DNA of 64,000 bases, taken from Capra hircus (lineage: Eukaryota > Chordata > Mammalia > Artiodactyla > Bovidae). This document shows positions 20,755 to 31,170 of the stretch, piece by piece (position 1 is the first letter of the stretch; each line of letters starts with the position of its first letter). The notes beneath the pieces were generated by a model. That model was not told the DNA's origin, searched no databases, and worked only from the letters and a program-made list of their open reading frames with translations. Made by a program: the position numbers and the translations under genes. The stretch is taken from assembly GCF_001704415.2 (NCBI RefSeq), contig NW_017189874.1, forward strand, positions 62,001 to 126,000, in the 5' to 3' direction.

Positions 20755-20876
20755 TATACAACAGGGTACCAGGGAACATTTTACAATATATACACGCGTC
20801 AAAACAGCAAGCTGTGGATCTCAAGAATATACAGTTTTTATTTATCAATTAAACCTCAATAAAGCTGAAGACAAAA
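20755..20876 (+). mobile_element. L1 3' end
   Basis: The sequence atatacagtttttatttatc, then aattaaacctcaataaagct, is the typical terminus of an old L1 3' UTR, including the aataaa signal. The 5' side is truncated. Confidence 0.65.
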
Positions 20877-21802
20877 AGTCACCAAGGAAAAAAAGTTGAG
20901 TTGCAGTTGTATTAAATATATGCCAAGTGATTTTACTCCTTAGAGGATGTTGGCTTTTGGTATGTTTCTGCCTGCTTATCATCCACTCCCCTGGTTTCTA
21001 ACTTTTCTTTCTCTTGAGGTGTCTCTGCAACATCCAGGGTTTAATTAGAGAAGCTAAACAGTCAAGGTGAGGTAGAACATGAGGATTATCATGGGAATGG
21101 GACCCGCTTCCTGTGCGGACTAGAAGGATCTGCACATCAGGTATTGAGCCTGAAATTGCCCAAACCAAATATCAGCAGGGAAATGGGCTAAGGGCAAGTG
21201 TGAGAACAAACCAGCAGCCCATCTGTCTCTGGCCACCTCCAACCTCAATAGCATGAGTGACCTGCAGAGGAACTGGTCTCCATCACCAAGAGCTGTACAC
21301 ACACTTGACCCAGCTGAAGGAGGATATCTGGTGAGAATTGGGGGAGTGGCAGGGCCAGGGCTGCCCCACAACAACAAAAGGAGCTGGCGGATCAGGGACA
21401 CTACCCGAGCTGCCATGGCACTGGCTTCTTGCTTTTCTTATGTCTTCCAAAGTCATCTGATTCTCATGTGGCTCCCACTAGCCCAGAACCAAACAGGGAA
21501 GGGAATTCCAAGCACTGAAGCTCTAGTTACACTCCAAAGCTACGGTTTTTAGCCATTTTTAGCTCTCTGAATAAATATAGTGTCTAAGTGAAGAAGCAGC
21601 AGGGGCTAAAAATCTCGAATACCCAACATCCTGAGACTGGTGAGTGTTCTTCAGTACATGGCCTGATGGGAGCAAGGCATGGCAGCGGCTCTGTACCCTG
21701 ACACTTCCTCTGCCCAGAATTCACAACACCCTGTCATCTGCAGGTTCAGGGCCTCACCTGCCTGCAGATACAGGATCCTCAGAACATTAACAAGCCCCTG
21801 TT
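20877..21802. other. Single-copy DNA
   Basis: No readable repeat. Overlapping short frames only. Confidence 0.35.
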
Positions 21803-22112
21803 ATGCGCTGAGTGTTTGTGCCTCCCCCAAAGCCCTGACTCCCAGTGGGATGGTATTTTGAGGTAAGGCCTTTAGGAGGTAATTTGGTTTTGATGAGGTC
21901 ATGAGTTGAGCCCCTGTGATGGGATTAGTGCCCTCATAAGAACAGGAAGGGACCAAAGTTTTTTCTCTACCACATGAGGGCATAGCAAGATGGCAGCTAT
22001 CTGTCAACCAGGAAGGGGTTCTCCCCAGGGACTGAATTTTCCAAAGATATGTGTATTGTTTAAGCCATTCAGTGATATTTTGTTATAGCAGCTCCCATTG
22101 ACTCATACAAGT
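21803..22112 (+). mobile_element. MLT1A-like MaLR solo LTR
   Basis: gctgagtgtttgtgcctccc, gggatggtattttgaggtaa, atgggattagtgccctcata and a gtttaagccattcagtgata end follow the LTR in order on the plus strand. The polyadenylation region is eroded. Confidence 0.8.
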
Positions 22113-23684
22113 ATTTCTAGGAATCCCCAGAGAAGCTCTTGTTAGTGTTCACCATCATGTCTGTCTACTTTCTTTCTTCCTCTTCAGAATCCATGACCAT
22201 TTGCTGACATTTGTTGCCCAGGAAACCCCTGACAGAAACCATGCTGCTAGTTGGTCAAAGGCCTTGCCAAGTTCCCAAACTGCCTAAGCTTTCTGGTGAC
22301 AGAAGTGGAGGGGCTCTAGTGGGAAAAGGAAGAACAACACTGACTCTCTAACTTGGGCATGTTTTGTGCTCTGAGAAGCAAGATGCTTTGGACCCAGAGG
22401 CTGTGGGTTTCTCAACAGAGCTTTAACTCAGGCTTCTTTGGATGAAGTGGTTTCTCTGGGATTCCCAGTCCCAGCCACTTAACTTCTGGGATGCCTCTGG
22501 GCATGTCTGGAAAGTTCTGTGGGCTGTTTGCAAGTCCTCAGGCTGAGCCCTTTGGCAATTCACCTGGAGTTTGAGTATTAGCCTACCCCTTTATCCTCCT
22601 TTCCTGATCTCAACCCCCAGTAGGAAAAAATGTCTTTCTGCTCCATCCTCGAAAGTAAACTAACTGGTCCTGGTTTCTTCCCATCACTGGATGGGGCTCA
22701 GTCCAGGCACTCAGGAGGACAGCCCACTCCCAACACTGTTCATTCTTTACCAGATTAGGAAACATAGACATTCCAGCTAGCTCTTTACATTTCAACCATG
22801 TGCCCGGCTCTCCTTTTAACTTTCTGAAAACTTCCATTTAGAAGAGGAAAAAATCTGCTAGGATAATGCAGACTATGTGGAGTGGTATCCACAAGTTGGT
22901 CCCATGTGAGCATTCCATATAGTGTGATAACGAACATTGGGATTGTCATAGTTAAGATGAGTGTCATGCAGCTTAGTGTGGGGCCCTGGTCTCCGGGCCT
23001 TGTGAGAGATCACCAGTAGGGGAGGGAGTGGAGCAGTTCACAAAATAGCAGCCCTTCTAGGAACAGCATTTCCTTGGAGTTTAAGGAAACAGGGATGCCT
23101 CTTTCCATCACAAGCAAACATTATTGAGACACATACCTATCAATGCAGCCCATCTCTTGGGCTATCTGCTTCCCGGTCCACATTGCCATTGACTGTCATG
23201 GTCATCCCTTTTAAACTTGACCTCAGTTCAGAAAGGAGAACGGGTTGTTCCAAGCAGAACATCTGTTAGTACACAGGTCAGCAGCACTCACTTACACGAA
23301 GCTGTGGATCCAAGTGAGTTCAGGGCCCCACTCTTGACTTTTGGTCATGATATGCACTTAGATGGGTGCTGGGAAAGGAAGCCAGCCTTCTAGGTTCCCA
23401 CTGGGTAGATATCTCGAGTGAGGAATCTGGCTGCTGAAAATATGAGAATCATGAACGTCTTGCAAGGACTCAAGGAACCTGCCTCCTTTGGGGACTGGAG
23501 GAGGTTGCCCCTTTCTTGGCCAGCTCCCACCATCTGGAACAGTCATGTGGCAGAAGGGGATCGCTGGGACAGACACCCACCTGTCAGGGCTCTGGACTGA
23601 CAGTGACCTCCAAAGTAGTGGCCACCTCTACTTGAAGAGTGCCAGCCCCCAACCTGGTGCCCTGTGACAACCTAGAGGAGTGGG
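22113..23684. other. Single-copy DNA
   Basis: About 1.6 kb with no recognised repeat. No exon can be supported. Confidence 0.4.
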
Positions 23685-23822
23685 ATGAAAAGGGAGGTGG
23701 GAGGGAGGTTCAAGAGGGAAAGGACATATGTATACCTATTGCCGATTTGTGCTGACGTATGGCAGAAACCCGCACAATATTATAAAGCAATTATCCTCCA
23801 ATTAAAAATAAGTGTTTAAAAA
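23685..23822 (+). mobile_element. Ruminant L1 (L1-BT type) 3' tail
   Basis: gggaggtgggagggaggttc, ggacatatgtatacctattg, a gtatggcagaaacccgcac segment and aagcaattatcctccaatta followed by A-rich sequence form the 3' end of the young ruminant L1. Strongly 5'-truncated. Confidence 0.88.
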
Positions 23823-24170
23823 AGACTGCCAGCTTCAGGTAGCTTCCTGTGCAGCCTCAGAAAGGTGGGGGTTTATGGGGGATCCTTACCTGAATGAGTT
23901 CTGACTGCACAGCTAAAGGTGTTCCTAGGACCTGGTTTCAGGTCCTCACTAGAAATTTCAGCAAGACCCTCCCATCCTCTTTGCCAGATGCTCTCTCTGG
24001 CCCCTCGGGCCCAGGAGGCTGAGTCCTGGGAACAGTAATGGTGATCATTGTCACAGTAGCCCAAGTTGCTTACATAAATAGGTGTGGGGGTTCACCACCT
24101 TATTCCATGGTGGCCCTCCCAGATGTACAAGCTCTTCCTCTAACCTCCTCTAACCTGCCCTTCTGTCTGT
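23823..24170. other. Spacer, nothing recognised
   Basis: About 350 bases of single-copy DNA between an L1 tail and a BovB fragment. Confidence 0.35.
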
Positions 24171-24968
24171 TGTTGTTGTTCAGTCTCTTAGTCGTGTGAC
24201 TCTTTGCGACCCCATGGACTACAGCAGGACAAGCATCCCTGTCTGTCACTATCTCCCAGAGTTTGGTCAAATTCATGACCATTGAGTCCGTGATGCCATC
24301 CAACCATCTCATCCTCTATCGTCATCTTCTCCTCCTGCCCTCAATCTTTCCCAGAATCAGGGCCTTTTCCAACCAGTCAGCTCTTTACATCAGGTGGCCC
24401 AAGTATTGGAGCCTCAGCCTCAGCATCAGTCCTTCCAATGAATATTCAGGGTTGATTTCCTTTAGGATTGACTGGTTTGATCTCCTTGCAGTCCAAGGGA
24501 CTCTCAAGAGTCTTCTCCAACACCACAGTTCAAAAGCATCAATTCTTTGGCACTCAGCCTTCTTTATGGTCCAACTCTCACATCCATACCTGACTACTGG
24601 AAAACCATAGCTTGGACTATGGACCTTTGCTGGCAAAGTAATGTCTCTGCTTTTTAATACTTTGTCTAAGTTTGTCATACTTTTCCTTCCAAGGAGCAAG
24701 TGTTTTTTAATTTCATGGCTGCAGTCACTGTCCACAGTGATTTTGGAGCCCAAGAAAAGAAAATCTGTCATTGTTTCCACTTTTCCCCCTTCTGTTTGCC
24801 ATGAAGTGATGGGACCAAATGTCATTTTCTTAGTTTTCTTGAGTTTTAAGCCAGCCTTCTCACTCTCCTCTTTCACCCTCATCAAGAGACTCTTTAGTTC
24901 CTTTTCACTTTCTGCCATTAGGGTGGCATCATCTGCATATCTGAGGTTGTTGATGTCTACTTCGCCAA
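24171..24968 (-). mobile_element. BovB 3' fragment (~800 bp) with C-terminal ORF remnant
   Basis: Minus-strand BovB, truncated at the 5' end. An open minus-strand frame at 24385-24918 covers the BovB region after the reverse-transcriptase YADD block: MAESEKELKSLL, a GPITSWQTEGGKVET segment, YGCESWTIKKAE and CWRRLLRVPWTARRSNQS. The catalytic part is absent, so it cannot act. Confidence 0.93.
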
Positions 24969-25448
24969 TTAATGGAGAAGTCTACAGGTGGCTACATGGG
25001 TAGTCTGTCTGGTGCCAGGGTAGGCTGTGGTCATGGCCTGCAGCCCCAGCTTGTTCTCTCCTGGAGGACTCAGTAGTGGAAGGAATGGTACTGTTAGCAC
25101 ACATATGAAATTATCCAGGGCCACTGTGCCGCACAGCTCAAGTAGGTGACACCCACATTGTGTTCTAGGCATAACTTTGCCCTGCGGCCAACCAGGGCCA
25201 AGCTGTACTCCCAGCAGGCTTCCCAGAGGTACTGTCTGAGGCTTGGGAGCTACATAACTGCCCCCAGGTTACAAATGAGAGCCCCTAAAACTTGGGTTGA
25301 ATGACACAATGGCTCCAGAACCAACAGTCCTTCTTTTCATGCTCTGCTGGCTTTGCCCTCTAGGGCAACACTTCTTGAGAGAGTCCCTCTAATTTCAGCA
25401 GCCAGACCTCCCTTGAGTGCCTGCTCCGAGATGGGCCCTGTGCTGGGG
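24969..25448. other. Spacer, nothing recognised
   Basis: About 480 bases without a readable repeat or exon. Confidence 0.35.
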
Positions 25449-26930
25449 CTTTTTTTCCCAGTTTTATTGGGGTATAATAGACAAATAAATTATAATGTAA
25501 AGTATACAATTGGATGTTTTGATATGTATATATATATATGCATTGTGAAAGGGTTCCCACAATTGAGTTAATTAACACATTCATCACCTCACATATTTAC
25601 TTTTTATTGAGAGCACAATTTCTACTCCTCTAGCAAATTTCAGTTATACCATTCAGTGTTATCTAGTCATCATGCTTAGATTAGATCCTCAGACCTTATT
25701 CACCTTGTAACTGAGAATTTGTACTCTTTTACCAACCTCTTCCTATTTCCCCTACCCCTCAGCCCCTGGAAACCACTTTTCTACTTGACTTTTTTTTCAG
25801 ATTCCACATGTAAGATTATGCAGTGTTTGTCTTTCTCTGTCTGACTTCTTCCACTTAGCATAATGCGCTCAAATTTCATTTATGTTGTCTCAAATGGCAG
25901 GATTTCTTTCCTTTTTAAAGGTTTTTTAATCCTGTGTGTGAGTGTGTGTGTATCACATTTTCTTCATCCCTTCATCCCTCAGCTGACACTTGGGTTGTTT
26001 CCATATGTTGACCATTGTGAATAATGCAGTGATAAACATACGAGTACAGATATCTCTTTAAGATCCTGATTACATTTATTTTGGATATATGTATTTCCAA
26101 AAGTGAGATTGCTGGATCATATGGTGGTTCTATTTTTATTTTATTGAGGAATCTCCATGCTGCTTTCCATAGTAGCTACACCAATTTACATTCCCACCAA
26201 TAGTGCACAGGGGTTCCCTTTTCTCCACATCCTCTCCAGCATTTGTTATCGCTTGTCTTGTTGATGATAGCCACATCTTAACAGGTGTGAGGCGATCTCT
26301 TATTGTGGCTTTGATTTGCATTTCCCTGATGATTACTGATGTTGATCATTTTTTCATGTGTCTTGGCCATCTGTATAACTTGTTAGGAAAAAATGTTTAT
26401 TCAGAGCCTTTACTTATTTTTTTAATCAGGGTTGCTTAGGTTTTTTTGTTTCTTTTTCTTTCTTTTTTTTTTTTTTAACATTGAGTTATATGTGCTCCTT
26501 TCATACTTGGATTCTAACCCCTCATTGGATATGTGATTTGCAAGTATTTTCTCCCATTCCATAGATAGGTTGCATTTTCATTTTGTTAATGGTTTTCTTG
26601 GCTGTGCAGAAACTTTTTAGTTTTATGTCACTCTACTTCTTTATTTTTGCTTTTGCTATCTTTGCTTTTGGTGCCAAATCCAAAAACTTCTTACCAAGAC
26701 CAATCTCAAATCCCCATATTTTCTCCCAGAATTTTTCTGGTTTCAGGCCTTACATCCAAGCCTAATTCATTTTGTGTTGATCTCTGTGTACAAGATGGGG
26801 TCAGTCTCATAGTTTTCCATGAGGATATCTTGGTTTTCCCAGTACCACTTATTGAGGAGACTATCTTTCCTTTAATGGAGATAGTTTTAACTGTTCAAAA
26901 TGACCCCTTAGGGGCTCTCACATAGATGGC
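25449..26930 (-). mobile_element. L1 3' half (antisense), younger block
   Basis: The plus strand is the complement of an L1 3' UTR and ORF2 C-terminal end: ttttattggggtataataga, ccctcagctgacacttgggt, a gtgagattgctggatcatat segment, acattcccaccaatagtgca, cccctcattggatatgtgat. About 1.5 kb with no open ORF2 frame. Confidence 0.85.
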
Positions 26931-28115
26931 TGTAATTCAATCTTTTTTATTGTGTAATACAGCACACACAGAAAAGTAATTCATACATAAATGTCCAGCT
27001 TAACAAATTGTTGTCTACTCTGGTGTAACCATCACCCAGATGAAAACATATACCTTTGCCAGCCCCCCAGAAGCCCCCCACATGCTCTTCCAGTCACAAT
27101 CACAACTTTCATTCACACCCCTGACTTCTGTGATGATCATTTCCTTGCTATTGATTATACATTACTCTGCAAGGGTGCATTGTGGAACACCATGGATTAC
27201 TTTTTTGAAGTTTTTAAAAACCGAATAATACCATACACACTTTTTAATTCATATTTTAAAACTTCTTGTTTTAAAATCATTATAAATACACAGTATGTTT
27301 CAAAAAGGGTACAGGGAAGTCCTATGCACACTTCACCTAGTTTCTCCCATTGGTATTATCACTCAGGACATTGACATTGGTATAATCCACTGACCTTAGA
27401 GTTCACTGCTCATTTGTGTATATACATGTGTATATTCTTCTGTGTCTCATCCACATTCTTTCTTTTCTGAACTCTTTCACTTAACATTGTACTCTTGAGT
27501 TTCCACAATATTTATTTTCATAGTATACTTTTCCTCTGAGTGCACCACACTCTATTTACCAATTCTACTGCAATGGGCTATTCGGTGGTTCCATGATTTG
27601 GACATGTGAACATGGTCATCTGTGTCTCCTGCTACACATGTGTATTCATTTCCCTTGTGTATGTAACTAGGAGTGGAATTACTGGGGCATTGGCTGTGGC
27701 TTTACTAGATAACATAAACTTTTTCCAAAGTGCCTATTCCATTGTACACTCCCCTTAGTGATGCATGAGTGTTCCAGGGCTCTACATCCTCACAAATGCT
27801 TTTTAATTGTAGCCTTTCAGGTAGGTAAGCAGTGAATCTCACTGTGGGTTTCATTTGCACTTCTCTTGTTACTAGGAAATCAAACAGCATTTCACACATA
27901 TATTGGCCATTTGGATTTCCTGGTTTGTAAATGACTTGTTAAGTCTTTTGCCAATTTTCCTATTGGGTCATCTGTCTTTTTGTTAGTAATTTGTAGAACT
28001 TGTAAAAAACATTCTAGCTTCAAGCCTAGTGTTGGTTTTATATGTTCCAGATACCTTTTCCCAATTTGTGTTTTGGATTTTTTTCCCCCTCTGTTCATCA
28101 GTCTATTTATCTAGT
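26931..28115 (-). mobile_element. Second, older L1 block (antisense)
   Basis: It restarts at the L1 3' UTR level (ttattgtgtaatacagcaca, tggtgtaaccatcacccaga) and again runs into the ORF2 C-terminus (taggagtggaattactgggg, ttgccaattttcctattggg). The repeated order shows a separate element from the block to its left. More diverged. Confidence 0.75.
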
Positions 28116-28189
28116 CTTACACCAAAACCACAGTGGGCAGACGTCTCTCAACAACTACTGCCTCAGGCTGTGCTCATTAGGGATTAGAA

Positions 28190-28580
28190 GGCTAAAAGTT
28201 AGGTATAGCCAGATTAGTAAGGATCTTGAAAATCAATGGAAAGGCTTGGACTTGACCCAGGGAGCAAAGGAGTTCCCCAGTATGGCAGGGAGCATGAGAG
28301 AGAGATTCTGAATAAGCGTCTTAGGAAGATAAATCCGGGAGTCAAGTTTCAGCACAAGAGCATGAAGCCAAGAAAAGAATGTGGAGGTTATTGAAATGGT
28401 TCAAGGCTGAGATCCCAGGGGCTCAGAGGAAGGAGGTGACAATGGAAACGGAAAGGAAGAGATGCATCCAAGAGACATTTAGAAGAGAAAGTTGGAATGA
28501 TGGCACTTTGTTATGAGTCAGTGGAAGAGAGAGAGAGTTGGAGACTGAAAAAATGATGCCAAGCTTTTCAGCCCGGAAAC
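28190..28580 (+). repeat. Ancient mammalian interspersed repeat, family not named
   Basis: Text such as aaggcttggacttgacccag, gtggaggttattgaaatggt and gcatccaagagacatttaga resembles a widespread mid-repetitive mammalian element that I recognise but cannot name safely. An upstream part of the same kind of element appears at 30850-31170. Confidence 0.4.
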
Positions 28581-29894
28581 TGAGGGCTGCTTCTGCTTTG
28601 ATGAAAGACACTCATAAAGTAGTCGGGGGAGTGTGCTTTCCACCACTCAATCCTGAAAGTTCAATTCATGTTCCAGATAATCAATCAGAGGAGTCCTGAT
28701 TGTACACAGATTTGCTCAGCCTGGCTATTGAGCAGTCACCCTTGGCTTCAGACTTTGGGGAGTTGAAGCGAGACTTAGAGCCCTGTTCAGTCCCCCTTGG
28801 GCATTGTTGATTGAATCTGCTTTGCAGTCTGAACTCTGTTGGATCATAAGGACATTCTCAAGCACACCACCTGATAATTCTGATGGCAAAGGTCACCCAG
28901 ACTAAAACCAGTAGTGAAAATACAGATGAAAACCCAAGGGAAAACTAACTTTAAAAAAAAAAAGCAACAGGTACTCTAGACTAACCTATGGTAGACTATA
29001 AAACATGTGTAAAGATACATTGAATACTTGCGAATAATTGTAAATGTGCTCTTTTCTGTTGGCCTGGTGATGTTTAAATGTATGTAGCAACCTCCCTTTC
29101 AATCTCCTTCCCCTATCGATATGTGCCAAAGCATTCAGGTCTAATATTATTACTGAAAAGCCAAAAGCATATTTACAGAGACTGAATGTGTCTAAAGAGC
29201 AGATAAATCAAACCTCTTGAGAAAATAAAGTCCCGTAGCAGATTATGTTATGAAAAGACGAAAATAGTGCTTGCAACTTGATAAAGCCACCAACTGGGTT
29301 TTTAAAAAGAGGTCATTCACATGTTAGGTCATAAAATCATTCCCTTAATCCCTGAAACATCAAATAAAATTAAGATTTAAGATAAATTCACTTGATTAGA
29401 ATTGATATGAAAATCTTCAGCAAATAATTAAAAGGGATTTGGTAACATAATAACCAGCTAATTCCAGCACATATTTAATAAAGAATGGATTATGGGAGGA
29501 GTTGGTGTTTCCTTTTTTTTTTTTTTTTGGCCATCAGAAAATGCAAAAGTCTTTGTAGTACTACTAATGTTTGCAGAGGAAAGCAAAGGTGCTTTGACAG
29601 CATGATGCCCTGGGTACGAGGTACCAAGTCAGGAATGCTAGATCCCTGGAGGTGCCCTCCCCTGAAAGACAGCCAGAACCCACAGTTGGATGAGGCTGAA
29701 GTGTGCTCTGGGCCATGAAGTTAATCTCTGGAATCTCTGTAGCCACTGCTCATTTGTTCTGAGGTGTGAGAGCCAGTGCTGACTCTTCTCCTGGCTCTCT
29801 GAAATCCTGTGCTCAAACCTGTCAACTTTAAAATGTAGAAGCCTTGTTTCAGAAAAGCCAAACACACATGTGTTCTGAGCCTACATACTCACCT
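28581..29894. other. Single-copy, AT-rich, possible conserved segment
   Basis: No repeat recognised apart from a run of T near 29511-29529. The stretch 29190-29480 is AT-rich, unbroken by repeats and has several homeodomain-like TTAATT/ATTA motifs (see findings). Confidence 0.4.
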
Positions 29895-29960
29895 TGTCAC
29901 TCACTCATCCATCCACTCACTAAGTCACTCACTTACTCATCCATCCACTCAGTCAGTCAG
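29895..29960. repeat. Simple repeat of cact/atcc units
   Basis: Repeated cactcactcatccatccact units and three tcag units ending near 29960. It leads into an L2-like segment. Confidence 0.75.
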
Positions 29961-30085
29961 TCTTACTGAATTCATAAGCATTTCTTGAGTGTTTGCTGTA
30001 TGCCTGGTGCTGAGAGGGGCTGCAGAACAGGCTAGGCCTTGGTCCTGACTCTCAAAGAGCTCACCTTCTACTGAGAGAGAGAAAT
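29961..30085 (-). repeat. L2 LINE 3' end (antisense)
   Basis: gcatttcttgagtgtttgct, then tgcctggtgctgagagg and agagctcaccttctactgag, is the complement of an L2 3' region in the usual order. Confidence 0.65.
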
Positions 30086-30097
30086 ACAAAGTAACCA

Positions 30098-30586
30098 CAT
30101 GCGTGCTAAGTCACTTCAGTCATGTCCGGCTCTTTGCGACCTCATAGGCTGTAGCCCCGGAGAAGGCAATGGCACCCCACTCCAGTACTCTTGCCTGGAA
30201 AATCCCATGGATGGAGGAGCCTGGTAGGCTGCAGTCCATGGGGTCGCTGAGGGTCGGACACGACTGAGCAACTTCACTTTCACTTTTCACTTTCATGCAT
30301 TGGAGAAGGAAATGGCAACCCACTCCAGTGTTCTTGCCTGGAGAATCCCAGGGGCGGGGGAGCCTGGTAGGCTGCCGTCTATGGGGTCGCACAGAGTCGG
30401 GGATGACTGAAGCGACTTAGCAGCAGCAGCAGCAGGCTGTAGCCCACCAGGCTCCTCTGTTCATGGGATTCTCCAGGCAATAATACTGAAGTGGGTTGTC
30501 ATGCCCCAGGGATCAAACCCATGTTTTTTTATGTCTCCTGCATTGGCAGCCTGGTTCTTTACCACTAGCACCACCTGGAAAGCCCC
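30098..30586 (-). mobile_element. Bov-tA SINE split by a Bov-A2
   Basis: The outer SINE is in minus orientation with body at the left (gcgtgctaagtcacttcagt) and tRNA-like head at the right (taccactagcaccacctgg). Its own TSD acaaagtaacca is perfect at 30086-30097 and 30587-30598. The body is interrupted at 30158-30433 by an oppositely oriented Bov-A2. Confidence 0.95.
30158..30433 (+). mobile_element. Bov-A2 nested in Bov-tA
   Basis: Dimeric Bov-A2 in plus orientation, starting at cggagaaggcaatggcaccc and ending in a (cag)n tail. The TSD aggctgtagccc is perfect at 30146-30157 and 30434-30445, and it is a piece of the host SINE, so the order of events is certain. Confidence 0.96.
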
Positions 30587-30706
30587 ACAAAGTAACCAGA
30601 GCACAGGGCAAAGGAAAATAAGGGCAGCATGGAAGAATGAAGATGCATGGAGTGCAAGAGAAGTTCCACGGCTCAATTCTACATGGTTTACTTGTCTTGT
30701 TTTTTG

Positions 30707-30845
30707 TCTCTCTCCCCCACTAGACTATAAGCTTCATGAGGGCAGAGATTTATATCTGTCTCATTCACTCCTGCATCTTCTGGCCTAGAACAGTGCCTGG
30801 CACATGGTGGGCACCCATTAAGAAATCTGTTGAATAAATGAGTGA
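30707..30845 (+). repeat. L2 LINE 3' end
   Basis: ctagactataagcttcatga, gggcagagatttatatctgt, agaacagtgcctggcacatg and ctgttgaataaatgagtgac follow the L2 3' end closely. Confidence 0.85.
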
Positions 30846-30849
30846 CTCA

Positions 30850-31170
30850 TGGGAGAAGAGAGTGAGTTGATGGAGCTGTATTTGGAAAGGCTTCACAGAG
30901 GAAAGAATCCTGGAGACAGGCTTTACCAAAAGCAAAGACTCTCAGAGCACAACAGAATTAAATAGCATCTTTCTTGGAGGGAACAGCTGGAACAACAGCC
31001 TGGGGGTGGGAAATTACCTGATGTGTTCAAGGAACAGATGTGATCAGCAGAAATGAATAGAGGACACCAGGTGAGAATGATGCCAGAGAAGATTGGGACC
31101 AGATCACTGAGAGCATTGAAAGCCAGGTGGAGGTGCTCTGTGTTCTCCTGCAAGTGTTGGGAATCTCTAG
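30850..31170 (+). repeat. Ancient mammalian interspersed repeat, family not named
   Basis: ggagggaacagctggaacaa, gatgtgttcaaggaacagat and gggaccagatcactgagagc match the front half of the same unnamed mid-repetitive element suspected at 28190-28580. Confidence 0.4.
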
